From Hydrangea macrophylla (taxonomy: Eukaryota > Streptophyta > Magnoliopsida > Cornales > Hydrangeaceae): a stretch of 64,000 nucleotides of DNA. Under the pieces are notes generated by a model that was given only the letters and a program-made list of their open reading frames with translations, ran no database searches and was not told the DNA's origin. How positions within the stretch are numbered: position 1 is the stretch's first letter; every line of letters starts with the position of its first letter. The stretch lies in assembly GCA_033977485.1 (NCBI GenBank), contig CM066985.1:70107045-70171044 (forward strand). Direction: 5' to 3'. The translations under genes and the position numbers were made by a program. This document shows positions 25,101 to 36,061 of the stretch, piece after piece.

Positions 25101-28100
25101 AATGAAAATTAAAAATCGACCATTTACAGGATTCTTAGAGTGGAAGCGCACATAGACGTAGGAACAAACAACGTTTTACAAACTAGTATGGGCAATTCAA
25201 GAGAGGGGTCCCGAACATAGTAAAGAAGGCAACAGGAAAATGCATGCCTCACTCCTGAAGGAGGAACCCATCATTACAGCTGGTCTCACAGGATGCCGAG
25301 GGACTGGAAGAACTTGAAGAATCATCCAGTCTGGACGAGCATATTTTGGGTTCAAGCCTAATAGTTGGCACTCTTCATCACTTATCCTTAACAGAATGCT
25401 AAGAACCTGAAAGCATGTGACACGCAACAAATATCAGCTCCAGAAATTAGGCAATGTCAAAAAAAAAAAAAAAAAGCAAAAGAAGGTAACATTAAGGCTC
25501 TGCTTGGTTCATATATTCAGTGAGGAAAAGGAAAGGAACACACTTAATACTTCTCTCTGTTTGGAATAAGACACAAAATAATAGAGAAATAATTACACAT
25601 TCGGAAATTTGTGAGCCAATTCCCTCCCCTTTTTTTCCTGCTTTAAAATTTTCCATTCTTAAAGTTATTTAAGCATGAAGAAAAACTCAATGGAACTAGT
25701 TTTTCCTTTCCTTCACTAAATTCACAAACCAAACAGAACCTAAAAGACAGGACTACAAGAAGCATCTTCACAAAAAAAGTAATTTACCTTCTCCACAGAA
25801 AGTTCCTGTTTTCTTTCAACAGGCTCGGGAAGCTGTTCTCGATTATCATTTTTCTTCTTCTTCTGAGACATGTATTTCGCTATTATTTTCATCCCTTTGA
25901 TGGTAATCTTTGGCTGCAGAGAACCACAACCACCACGACTTTTTTTTGCTGGTTCCTCAGAATCTTGACCTTGGACACGAATTTCATCACCACCCTCACA
26001 TTTGGTTTTCTTCTTGCACAGACCCAAAATCTTTTTGAGCCTACTTTTCGGGTTGCATATCTTCAGGGCTTTCTTGAACTCGATATCTTCCTACAAATAT
26101 TGATCAAATAATAGATGCAGTGATCAAACAATCAATTACAGTACATATGATGCTCGTAGATTCAAATATTTTCTTTCTTCCAGAATTTTATGGGCTACCC
26201 AACAGATCTAAAGAGGGCATAGGTAAAAAAGGGCAAGCCCAGTGCACGAGGCTCCCGCCATTGCGGGGCCTGGGGAGGGTGAGATATACTGATATACGCA
26301 GTCTTACCCCTGCAAGCAGAGAGACTGTTTCCAGATTCGAACCAGTGACCAATGGAGCAACCTTCCCTTTGCGCCAAAGGCTCCCATAAACATAGGTGAG
26401 CACAAAAATATAAGCCAATTGAAAATTCCCATAAACACTAGTGTACAAGTAGAAGACCCAAAAAATTTATAGTATCCCAACACTTTTTTTTTTTGGATTG
26501 CACACTGAGAAGAATACACATTAGTGAAACTGAAACAAGATTGTGGTTATGTGAAATACGATGAAAAACTTAGTCTCGCAAATACAACTAACTCAATTAC
26601 AGCACAGAATTGCCTTAACTCAAGGCCCTCAAAATATGCAGACTTATAGTGAAATTACCTCTAGTTATCTTCTACTTCCAAATTCTAAATTGTTGGTATC
26701 GCAAGTACCACTACAATATCGCAGTACATCAGAGTGTGAGGCAAATAACAATAATTCCCCTTCATAGTGTCTTATGTTTTTCTTATCTTTTTTCTATTGG
26801 ATTGTCAACTGAACTGGTAAAGGAAACAAGCTATTCAGAATAGTATCTGCCAAATATCTTACAACTAAAGTGTTTGACAGTACACCATTCTAATCTCCCC
26901 TACTGACAGAAAAGCCTCCCTAAGCCCACTTACGACCTCAACTGGTGCATTGTAAAGGAGTAATAGCTACTACTTGAAGATCTTTTAAGTTAAGCTAAAA
27001 CGGTTTCACCTTATAATGGTCTTCCAATAATTAATTCTTAATAAAACGAAAATTCTAAGAACCAACAATCTTTGGCCTCTACCACTTTATTGTTTTATAA
27101 CCTATTACTAATATAATCACCGGATTATAAAATATCACTCATATAAGGGATCTTCTCGGATACAGCCACGCAATTTGGTAGTATCATACATACTCCAATA
27201 GTTACCTTCGTTGAGACTTGGTTACTATACAATATGACCAATTGTTACTACCAAATGGTACCTTCAAAAGTTACTGTCAAATGACACATTGTTATTGGCA
27301 AATAGCTCCTTAAAAAAGTTACTACTCTTGGCACCAAGTTAAAATAAATGGCTCATACATTGGGCCTAAGAATTGGTTGTACCATAGAACCAAAAGTGCA
27401 TGGATGTACTGACGGATTTCTCTTGCATAAATATAAACTTAAAACACACATATGAACAACTTATAGTAAAAGCATCTCCAATGGGAGCTTCTATTTGGAG
27501 GGACCAAAATAATGTTTTGGCCACTTTAATAGTGTTTATAGCCCTCTCTATTGCAAGTGCACTCGAAGAATGGATGGTATTTTGAGTTGGTTTTTAAAAT
27601 TTTTAGTTATTTTGATGCATTTTGGTAGGTAATTCAATGCCCCATAATTTCACTCCAAATTTTACAACCCCTCTGTTTTCCCTATGGTTGTAAATTTACC
27701 ACCCAATGACATCAGGTTGTATTTTACAACCGTTTCTACTACCCCCGTTGGAGTGAGATTTTAGGTTATTGAGGGGGCATATTGGAAGTTGGTGGATATG
27801 TATAGAACCATTGTTGGAGATGCTCTTAACATTCTCATGTCTTTTTTAGGTCAATAAAATCCCCATCCATTGCATGCTATGACAAAAACAAGAGTAATGA
27901 TATGCTTCCCAAATCCAAATCCCAAATGATGTGGTAGTGGGACCATTGAATTTGATTGAAAACCAATGTACGGTCATTTCAACGTCCTCCAATCAAAATC
28001 CAATGGGCTCACTGCCACATCATTTGGGATGAGTTTTTGGGATTTATATTTTAGAAGCCTAGCATTACTCCAAAAACAATAGACCCATTACTGGTTATGA

Positions 28101-28878
28101 CTAGGCCTGTAAACGGGCCAGATCTGGACCAGATCGGCTGGATCCGGACCCAGACCCGCCAAACTATAGATCGGTCCATATCTGGATCCGGATCTGACGG
28201 ATTTACTATAGGTTAGTCTATATTCGAATTTGGTCGGATCCGGTAATCTGGTCCGTTTATCCAGATTCGGTCCAAAGTATTGAATAAATGTATATACATA
28301 CTAGTTTTGATTATATATAATATATATGTACACATTTTAAGTATTATATATATAGACACACAATTTAGGTGTTATTCGGATCCGGGTCTTAGGCGGATCA
28401 GATATTACAAAATCATATCCGGTCCGTTTCTTTAGCATAATATACGGATCTGGATCCGGATATGGATATGCAAAAGTGACCAGATCCGTTTAAAAGTGCC
28501 AGATCTGGGCATAGATCCGGTCCGTTGACAGCCCTAGTTACGACGTTATGCAATCAATAAACAGGATATCATATGACCTAAAATTTTGCATACAGTATAC
28601 TTTGGAAAGTTTTGTCCTATGACAATCCAAATATGTTTTAACACCCCTGTTTTCTAATTAATTAATTTTTAGTCTCCAATCATTGTCAAACAAGGCCAAA
28701 GTTGCTTATAACTTATAAACGAAATGATCAATTAGGCCAACAGAGTCAATGTTTGTTTTACCTGATCAGCTACAATTTTGAAACAATTGAAGCAAACACA
28801 ACCCAAGATAGCAACAACAGTCTTCATAAACCCTAATGAGTGGGGGAAATCCTCAATATGTACCACCGACATTTGCCT
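22176..28878 (-). CDS. NRPB1: Truncated RNA polymerase II largest subunit (RPB1) paralogue with CTD
   Basis: Nine exons can be read (high to low): 28762-28878, 25788-26090, 25248-25406, 24886-25047, 24358-24693, 23963-24249, 23417-23675, 22437-23335, 22176-22266. They total 2613 nt, about 870 codons, with no internal stop. All junctions are GT-AG except a GC donor after 25248. RPB1 blocks seen include [19 protein letters not shown], the [13 protein letters not shown] block, [27 protein letters not shown] and [10 protein letters not shown]. About 25 heptads of type YSPTSPG follow. Three parts of normal RPB1 are missing in frame: the N-terminal zinc region, the segment before VERHL, and everything from after DRTLP to the CTD (bridge helix, trigger loop and foot). 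The metal site reads NADFDID instead of NADFDGD. It cannot be a working polymerase subunit. It is a pseudogene or a CTD-bearing derivative. The start codon is uncertain (perhaps the ATG at codon 3 of the first exon). Confidence 0.8.
22437..23335 (-). other. CTD exon of the RPB1 paralogue
   Basis: The exon opens with [13 protein letters not shown] and reaches [11 protein letters not shown]. At about 23140 it passes straight into [18 protein letters not shown]. Heptads are regular at first and become degenerate towards the end ([22 protein letters not shown]). The splice to the last exon recreates a heptad (MY|SPTSP), which supports the exon model. The final exon ends with [16 protein letters not shown] and a stop. 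Confidence 0.85.
24532..24546 (-). other. Altered catalytic metal-binding motif (DFDID)
   Basis: The three aspartates of the universal RNA polymerase NADFDGD motif are kept, but the glycine is isoleucine (ATA). The following conserved MNMHVP reads MNMNVP. This glycine is invariant in known multisubunit polymerases, so catalysis is not expected. Confidence 0.85.
26224..26385 (-). mobile_element. Au-type SINE
   Basis: On the minus strand it has a tRNA-derived head with an A box (TTGGCGCAAAGG, 26366-26377) and a B box (GGTTCGAATCT, 26333-26343). The body (GGGTAAGACTGCGTATA, CTCACCCTCCCCAGGCCCC) and a tail ending in a T-run follow. This matches the Au SINE widespread in flowering plants. It lies in the first intron of the RPB1 paralogue, in the same orientation. 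Confidence 0.82.
26386..27469. other. Intron sequence of the RPB1 paralogue
   Basis: AT-rich, with repeated GTTACTACCAAATGG-type words around 27180-27330. No gene or RNA is recognised. Confidence 0.4.
27470..27826. mobile_element. MITE with AAGCATCTCCAA ends, TSD TAA
   Basis: The left end AAGCATCTCCAATGGGAG and the reverse complement of the right end AGAGCATCTCCAACAATGG are inverted. TAA lies on both sides (27467-27469, 27827-27829). Probably PIF/Harbinger-derived; 357 bp. Confidence 0.75.
27891..28070. mobile_element. hAT-type palindromic MITE, TSD CAAAAACA
   Basis: The ends AGAGTAATGATATGC and (reverse complement) GAGTAATGCTAGGC are inverted, with CCCAAATGATGTGG(T/C)AGTG in both arms. The exact 8-bp repeat CAAAAACA flanks it at 27883-27890 and 28071-28078. 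Confidence 0.88.
28102..28536. mobile_element. Non-autonomous hAT element with GGATCCGG words
   Basis: The ends TAGGCCTGTAAACGG and (reverse complement) TAGGGCTGTCAACGG are inverted. An 8-bp TSD with one mismatch (GTTATGAC and GTTACGAC) flanks it. The interior is packed with variants of GATCCGGATC on both sides of an AT-rich centre. It has no coding capacity and lies in the first intron of the RPB1 paralogue. Confidence 0.85.
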
Positions 28879-29182
28879 CTGCAAAAAAAATAAAATTATA
28901 TATATATATATATATATTTTTTTTTTGTTCAGCCGAACAGTGCTTAAGCCGAGAATTTTGGTGAAAATTGAGAAAAAATGATTATAGTTTAGTAGAAATC
29001 TACAATCCCGCTAGGAATTTGAAGTATAAATTTAGAACCGTTCCAGAGTACCATTCAAAAATTGTTTGAGTGGGAATTCTGATTTTTTTTATTTTTTATT
29101 TTCTCCTGTTTTTCTGATTTTGATTCCTATGGTTTTGAATTTCTGTTATGTTTCTGCTGTATATATGCAGAGTTTAGGTCTG

Positions 29183-29218
<36 letters not shown>

Positions 29219-29272
29219 GGATTGGGAGGAGAAGTGTTTGGAAATGAATGGAAAAATTGGCGCTCGAGGTGT

Positions 29273-29279
29273 ATTTATA
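29273..29279 (-). promoter_or_regulatory. TATA box and CT-rich leader of the RPB1 paralogue
   Basis: The minus strand reads CTATAAATAC at this point. It is followed about 55-85 bp downstream by an AG-repeat tract (CT on the plus strand, about 29190-29217), a common plant 5'-leader feature. The first recognisable RPB1 exon begins at 28878, so a non-coding first exon and an intron would lie between. I could not fix the donor site. Confidence 0.45.
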
Positions 29280-29532
29280 GATGAAACGCGGACTGGTTCA
29301 CGCTAACGGCCCGGCGGATGACGCGTCGGTTTCGCATATGTATCCTAATTCTAAGGCTAAGGCAAAGGTCCCATTTGCCTTTTGGTGTAGCTGTTAACAC
29401 AAATAACTTTTAGCTTTTCGAATTATAGCTTTTAGGGTATGTTTGGGATAGCTTATAATTTGAGATTGTGATTGTGATAGCTTTGTCCGAATAGATTGTG
29501 ATAGTTGTAGTGTTTGGATAATATATTGTAAA

Positions 29533-29718
29533 CAAAAATGATAGGGATACACACCAAATGACACATTAAACGACACACCAGCTTTAAATGCATATACCCT
29601 GCGCTTTGTAAGTGATACACAGAAAAGTGTGAAAAATTCAAACAGCACATGGTACATGCATTTAAAGCACAGTATGTCGTTTGGTGTATCATTTGGTGTG
29701 TATCCCTATCATCGTTGA
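29533..29718. mobile_element. hAT-type palindromic MITE, TSD ATTGTAAA
   Basis: The arms CAAAAATGATAGGGATACAC and (reverse complement) CAACGATGATAGGGATACAC pair through ACCAAATGA-type repeats. The 8-bp repeat ATTGTAAA flanks it (29525-29532, 29719-29726). Its core, including GTGTGAAAAATTCAAACAGC, is shared with the MITE at 59728-59912. Confidence 0.85.
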
Positions 29719-30019
29719 ATTGTAAAAGTGGTTATGTTAATAGAATAAATTATGTAAGTATTGGTTATCTTATTGAAAGAGTGATTTTAAATGTCTAAAG
29801 ATAATTATATCATTTTCTTAGAACACTGTTATATTACTATTGTACACACACTCATTTTATTCCGATTAATAGACATTACATTATATAATATTTCAGTCTC
29901 ATTAATGGATTATTTTGGTATAAATGAAAAGAGCAAGGGTATTTTAGGGAAAAAAAAACATATTCTAGATTGGAATAATGTGATGCTTCTCAAATTTTGT
30001 ATCCCAAACTAGTTCTAAC

Positions 30020-30587
30020 TAGGGGTGTCATTGGAATGGAAATTCCAATTCCGACCGATTTCAATCCAAAAATTCCGATTTTGGCACCAAAAATTAAATT
30101 CCAAATTCCGAAAATTCCAAAAAAAATCGAAACGAAATCTGAATTGTTTGAGAATTCCGAAAATATGTTTTTCGAAAAATTTTCCGAAAATATTTCCGAA
30201 AAATTTCGAATATTTTTCGAAAATTTGGAAGAATATGGACTTGTATGTCCCACATCGAATACGTAGGGAAAGGAGATAGTAGGAGATTCTCTATAAAAGC
30301 ATGACTTACCCTTTCAATAGTATTTGTATTCTGAAAATTCCAAAAATTATAAAAAATTCCGATTCCAATTCCGAAAATTCTGAAAAAAAAAAAAATTTGA
30401 AATTTTCCGTTCCGAAAATTTTCTAAATTTCCAAAAATCCAAAATCGGAAAGGAAAATAAAATTTCGAAAATATCAAAACAGAAATTGGAACACCTATTT
30501 AATTTCTGAAATTTTCGGAATTTTTTTTTTTCCGAAATTTTTCCGAAAGAGGGTATTCCGATCTGTTCCGGCCGAAACACACCCCTA
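30020..30587. mobile_element. Non-autonomous hAT element built of TTCCGAAAATT words
   Basis: The ends TAGGGGTGTCATTGG and (reverse complement) TAGGGGTGTGTTTCGG are inverted. The 8-bp TSD has one mismatch (GTTCTAAC, GTTCTAAT). The interior consists almost wholly of GAAAATTCCGAA variants, with an unrelated central block of about 100 bp (30240-30330) that contains a promoter-like unit. Open frames through it reflect the repeat. Confidence 0.85.
30247..30298 (+). promoter_or_regulatory. Plant snRNA-type promoter: USE plus TATA
   Basis: GTCCCACATCG at 30247-30257 matches the plant snRNA upstream sequence element (RTCCCACATCG) exactly. A TATA box (TATAAAA, 30292-30298) starts after a 34-bp gap. 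That spacing is typical of the Pol II class of plant snRNA genes; the Pol III class has a gap about 10 bp shorter. No snRNA sequence follows. It sits in the centre of a hAT-like element, so it may be captured or evolved there. Confidence 0.6.
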
Positions 30588-30952
30588 GTTCTAATACATG
30601 TGTCAATGGGGCCCACCAAATTTTGTATTAAAGTGGTCCCGCGCACTATTGAAGGTTATTCCATATGTTACGAACCAATTTGGAATATAAAATTTTAAGA
30701 AATATATAGCATTACTCTTTGTGTTGAATTAGAGGGTGTTATAATTATTCAAAAAATCCAAGGGCATACACATCAATTCATGACCTTGTTGACTAGCGGT
30801 TTTGACCGCTTGTTCCTAAAGCTGGGTTACCCTAGCTTGCAGATATCGCGCACAAATTGCGCTTGCATCGCCATGTTGGCGATTTAATCTAAGGCAACCC
30901 AAACACAGCTTTTGGCGTTTGGAGAAATAAGCTGGTGGAACGCAGCTTGAAC

Positions 30953-31984
30953 TAAGGGTGGGCACACTTCGGCTTGACCTGAAGTTTCGATCCGAACCCG
31001 AAGTTTTAACACAATTCGGGTCGGTTAAAAACCGAACTGAAATTTGTTCAGTTCGAAACCGAACTGTTTTATAAAGTTTGGTTCGGTTTTCGGTAGGTGC
31101 AATTACTTCGGGTCGAAACCGAATAACCGAAATTTCAATTAGTATATAAATGCTCGTTCAGCTTTAGAATTAGGGCTACACGTCCAAAGTAACAACACAA
31201 CATACTCTCATCTCAAATTCTCAACTCAATCTCTCAGATTCTCAAATCAATCTCTCATTCTCTCTCTTCAACCACGCAGGTGACCCGCGACCACGCCGAT
31301 GGTGACCTCATCACCTCAATCTCTCATCTCAACTCTCTCTCTCTCTCTCTCTGACTATCCACTAGTGGTGCTACACTCTGCCACTATCTCTCTCTCCACC
31401 AGTCCAGCGGAGACCAACAAGGCACAGGCAAGAGAGTCATGTGACTGTGAGTGTGTGTATATATATTTATGTGTGTGTATATCGGTGTGAGTCATGACTT
31501 ATGTGATTGTGTGTGTATATAAATATATGTGTGACTGTGGTGTGTGTATGTGTATATATATGTGTGTCTAAGTGTACAACAGTTTATGTGTGTGTCGGTC
31601 TGAGAGATTGAGAGTCAAGTGGATTTCTTGTAATGGGTTTTGTGTGTTGTGCTCAATTGATGTCAATCAAAAGTAAGATCTGATCATCCAAAGTGGGTTC
31701 TTGATTTTGCACTTTAAAAATCTAATTATCTATGTTGTTGATTTTGTCAATCCAAGTGTTGATTCAATTCTTGATCTAATTGGTTAGAATTCATATGAGA
31801 ACATTTTGATTGAATTTCAGAAACCAAACTTCCAACCCAAACTGAAGTAAAAGTTTGAAAATCGAACTGAATTTTCGAAGATTAGTTCAGTTCGGATTTC
31901 GGTACCATTTTGGCCAACCCGACCCGAACTAACCCGACCCGAATTTCACAGTTCGAACCCGAACCGACCGATTGCCCACCCCTA
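30953..31984. mobile_element. Non-autonomous hAT element built of TTCGGTTCGG words, TSD GCTTGAAC
   Basis: The ends TAAGGGTGGGCACAC and (reverse complement) TAGGGGTGGGCAATCGG are inverted, with a perfect 8-bp TSD GCTTGAAC (30945-30952, 31985-31992). The outer parts carry many GAACCGAA/TTCGGTT words. The centre has a CT microsatellite (about 31316-31350) and GT/AT microsatellites (about 31450-31590). No transposase is seen. Confidence 0.88.
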
Positions 31985-31992
31985 GCTTGAAC

Positions 31993-33000
31993 ACCACCCC
32001 AATCAGCCTATTAGAACTCAAATGAATCGTGAACATGTTTGGTGCACATTTCAGAATAAATTATTACAGTGAAGTAGTGTTTGGTAGCATAAGCTTTTTA
32101 TATCATTTATTTACGGAATTACTATTGGCACTCTATAGAGTGAATAAAATGCTTGGTATCACATGCTTTGAGAGTTGTACCATGGAGTGCATTGGTTCAA
32201 TTTTGGAGTGCCAATATCAACAACCTTTATTTGTTGTATAGTTGTCAAAAATACCCTTAAAAGCTGACAAGTGAGGGGTCTGGTTCAGTTGGGGTAATTG
32301 ATGTAAATAGAAAAGACAAAAATAATGATAAGTGTTGCAATAAAAGTTTCTGCAACAACCTGTATTTTCATTTAATCTTAAATTGACATTTTCATAATTA
32401 ATCTGTATTTGCATCGTCATATTTAAAATCAATGTATATTGTTTGCTTTTATTTTAATTACAACCTTCATGTGTTGAACCTAATTATTAATTTTATTCAT
32501 GTATTAATTTCTTTTGGGAACAAACTGCAATTTTATAAAACTTAGTAATACACGCGTTAGATTTCAAAACTGTATTTCAAAACGGTGAAATAATTTCTCG
32601 TGACTCAAACTGAATTTTTATAAAATCGAAACATCATTACTTACGCTAAAATGAATTTTCTGTATTTTGTGGTGATCACCGCGCCACGAAAATACCAGTT
32701 TATGTTCAAAATTGTCCGCGCCGTGATAAACTTCTACAGATTGTAGAAGTGACGTAAAGTTGGATTTGACATTTGCTTTATTTCTAATTATAGAAACTAA
32801 TGATTGACTTAGGCTTGTTTGGATATTACATTTGAGTGTGTGCAATTGTTGTGCCATAAGCTTGATTTCCCAAACACCTCTAATTTGACCCCTACTAATC
32901 TACCCTTGACCCTTGGTGAACTGTGAAGTTCACATATATCAGTGTATACGTATGTATCTTGTTATGAATACATGTATACTTCCAATTGTGAGTATACTTG
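31993..33000. other. AT-rich sequence without a recognised gene
   Basis: No domain-bearing frame. The left edge of the following LTR may lie in the last part of this stretch. Confidence 0.4.
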
Positions 33001-33654
33001 GCCTCCAAGTTCATCTCAATTTACTCTCTATATATATGCATTACTCACACATACATCCTACACTTCACAATCCAGAGAGAAAAGAGAGTCTGAGAATTCA
33101 CAATTACTGAAATTATAGAAAGAGAACATCAACCTCCATAGTCAAACTCCAATTAAAGATTCTTGTTCTTATATTCTTTCTCAACAATCTCTATTCTCTT
33201 AATCACATTAAGTATTTTCAACTCACTTGATATGTAATTACATAGTTCAATTACTGTTTATATGTTTGATCTAAGAATCACCATTGTTGATTTCACGTGT
33301 GGACACCATAGCTTGAAAACATTGATTTTTCAACCTTAACCAAAATCAATTTTTAGAGAAAAAACTGAAAGACTATACACCATAGTTGCTGTATTTAAAG
33401 TTTTAGAGCTTAGTTTGTTCATAGGAGAAAGTATATTAAGATTGAAGTTTTGACCTCTTTTAGTTTTTCATAAAATTCGTGAACTACATTTGGATTTATG
33501 AAAAATTGATTATGGATTCATAATCCTTGTGAAAAAATGAAAAAATCCATATATTACATGTTATATATATTTACAGATTTGAAAATGGGTCAATTTGGCT
33601 TTGAAAAACTGAAACAGGGGACTTTTCTACGAAGAAGACGAAGACACTGCCTAA

Positions 33655-33960
33655 ACTCGTGCGCACGATCGCGCGAGCGGTCGATCCCGCTAGAGCGGGA
33701 CGCGCGGGCTGCACGCGCGAGCGACCGCTCACGCGTGCAGCCCGCGCGAGCGACCGCTCACGCGTGCAGCCCGCGCGCACGAGCGGTGTGTTTTCTGGCA
33801 GATAGGAAATTTAATTAAGAAAAGTGAAAATGGGCAGATCGCTCGAGCGACCCCTTGCGCGAGCGGCTCGTGTGGATTTTGACAAATGGAAAAGTTTTTA
33901 AAAAAAAATAGAAAATTGGGCAGATCGCGCGAGCGGCCTGCGCGTGCACGACCTTTGGCA
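33655..33960. repeat. GC-rich palindrome cluster (GCGCGAGCGGTCG type)
   Basis: Many overlapping words such as GCGCGAGCGACCGCTCACGC and GATCGCTCGAGCGACC, with internal inverted symmetry, form an abrupt GC island in AT-rich DNA. Frames on both strands through it are composition artefacts. Confidence 0.8.
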
Positions 33961-34219
33961 GTTTCTGGCTTTTTGTTTATTTTCTGTTAAGGGACTGTTT
34001 GGATTAATTTTAAAGGTCGTCCAGGTTCTGTTTGGGATTTTTTATTAAATTAGAATCCTGTTTCCTATGTTTGGATTATAAAAGCGTCGAATTAAGACTC
34101 GATTTTCCTCATACGTGTGATGTTCTTGTTGCTAGTTGTGTACACATTTTTGTATAAAGTTCCATGACATACATGTGGGGTCAGTTGTTCATGCATGGTC
34201 AGTGTGGGAAAAAGTATGT

Positions 34220-34590
34220 GGTTGAGGATGTGTTGTGGACACTCCCTGGTAATTGTGTACCAAAGTGTGATGTTTTTTGAGATTGCGGCTAGAGTGTCTT
34301 TGAAATGCGACGGTGACAAAACTGGACACTCCCTGGCGCCCATGGTAGCGCTAAAGTGTGTGACGCCGAACTTGGACATTCCCTAGCACCCATGGTAGTA
34401 CTAAAGTGTGGCCTACGGACACTCCCTAGTACCCGAGTTTGGATACTACATGAGGTTTACTCCGGTATTTGTAAGGCGGATTAGGTACTAAAGTGTGAGG
34501 CATTGGACACTCCCTGATACCCCGTACTAAAGTGTGAGGCAAACTGTACACTCCCTAGTACCCCTGTGCTAAAGTGTGGCTATCGGAGTA
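34220..34590 (+). repeat. Tandem repeat in the LTR, GGACACTCCCT / CTAAAGTGTG
   Basis: A unit of about 45-95 bp with GGACACTCCCTGGTACCC and GTACTAAAGTGTG recurs about six times in diverged form. Confidence 0.75.
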
Positions 34591-35251
34591 TTTCAAAGAT
34601 ACTGGAGTAAGAAAGTGGGTTCATTTGTTTGTCGAGAGAAAAGAGTCGGTAAGATGAGTTTGGTGCATTATTTTCATACATGGTCACATGAAATACGAAT
34701 TAAAGTTTACAAATGTTATTATGGATGTTTTAATGAGAACTCCTTTCTATGGTATCCACCTGTTGAATAATGGAAATTGGAAAATGGTAAATTAGTATGT
34801 TTTACATTCAAGTGTATGTTTTTAATACTCACTAGCTTCAATAAGCTAACGGCGTTGATGCGGCCTGGACATTTGTGTCTAGGCTTTTCAGGTTATGATC
34901 GGGCTGAATATTATGACTATGCGAACTGAGAACAACTACCAAAGAAGAAACTGCTTATTTATCATTATATGTTTTAAATTATGAACAGAATTTGTAATAA
35001 AGAAGACTGTAATAGATGATAGTTATTATTTTGTTTCAAGGCGGTATGTGCCTTTAGGTGATCCCGTGCTGTAATAATTATTAAGTTAGAAGATTTTTGT
35101 AAGCCTTGATTGCTCTACTCTGATTTATGGTTATTATGTTGTTCGACGTTTAGGACGGAAACGATCCTTCAAACTGTTGCGACCTATGGGTCCATAAAGG
35201 AAATTAAACACTTTCCATATTTATGCTACGTCGGGGCGTGACAAGATTTAG

Positions 35252-35266
35252 TGGTATCAGAGCCAG
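35252..35266 (+). other. Primer-binding site, initiator tRNA-Met
   Basis: TGGTATCAGAGCCAG, complementary to the 3' end of plant initiator tRNA-Met, begins 10 bp after the LTR end. It fixes the orientation of the element. Confidence 0.9.
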
Positions 35267-35419
35267 GTTATCTCAGAATAGTTTAGCCAGGTTAGGGTTT
35301 ACCAGCATAGACTCGATTCCATATTCTGTTAGCTTAAGCTTTACACACCCGATGATACTACAGGAGGACAAACCCGAAACCCAAACACTTAAGATTATCT
35401 CTGTCCTGATTTAAGTTAG

Positions 35420-36061
35420 TACCTTTTTAGCAAGTATAGATCCAACTCAGCCACTCTATGTGCCAAACAGGTTTGGAGGACATTTTGTGACCCGGGGGTA
35501 GTAGTCCCAGCTTTCCTTGACTTATATCATACCGCCATTGAGCAGCTTGCCACGACGACTATAGTATCGGATCTGTGGCACCAGGTTCATGTTGTGGTTA
35601 TTGTTGACTTGACCCGTATTTGTCTTGAGCTTCATTACTTTATAGAGGCTCAACGATTAGTGCTAGTTGAGATTTTGAGGGTGGTTAATAGTGATGCTAT
35701 CTATCTTCCCCTTGAGATCCAGGTTGTGCATGTTCACCTCGCATAGTTGGAGAAGCCTCCGTCGATAGTTCCCGTGGTTGAGGATGATGATGACGATGAC
35801 GTCATGGTTATCCCTATTGATGGGGAGGTTGTAGGGGAGGATGGCATCGGTTTAGATGATTTCGCCGCTAAGCTCGAGAAGGAGCTAGCACTAGAGCTAG
35901 TTCTGCCCAAAGAGGTGTTAGTTGAGGCAGATGCCTCAGGACCTGCTCCATCACCAGCCTCTCAGAGCGGTGGTTATGACCTTGTGGGCCCCTTTCATGC
36001 TCAGCGATTTTTTCCAGTCGACTCGCTGGATTTGCTCGTGGCTGCCTACGGAGATGATTGA
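35420..36061 (+). pseudogene. Extra ORF between LTR and gag, acidic, one in-frame stop
   Basis: The frame is open for about 213 codons apart from a single TAG at 35744. The second half has an acidic run (EDDDDDDVMVIP), an E/L-rich helix-like stretch (LEKELALELVLPKEVL) and a C-terminal part reading RFFPVDSLDLLVAAYGDD. I recognise no domain. An additional ORF upstream of gag is known from some Ty3/gypsy lineages such as Ogre/Tat, but the pol of this element looks like a chromovirus type. It may also be a captured host fragment. Confidence 0.5.

Larger units (their letters stand above)
33000..35242 (+). repeat. 5' LTR of a decayed Ty3/gypsy element (left edge unresolved)
   Basis: The right edge is clear: GGGGCGTGACA at 35232-35242 is followed by a tRNA-Met primer-binding site. 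A TATA box (TATATATA) is at about 33029-33037 and an ACTCACTAGC word at about 34827. The left end could not be set because the 3' LTR of this element has different sequence. Confidence 0.65.

Noticed and set aside
27891..28070. Hairpin that could be a microRNA precursor
   Set aside because: The TSD and terminal repeats identify a MITE. Without small-RNA data none of the palindromic MITEs here can be called miRNA genes.
30094..30477. 127-codon minus-strand frame rich in F, R and N
   Set aside because: It runs through the TTCCGAAAATT word array of a hAT element and is a composition artefact.
33537..33818. R- and A-rich frames on both strands
   Set aside because: Produced by the GC-rich palindrome cluster in the LTR; no domain.
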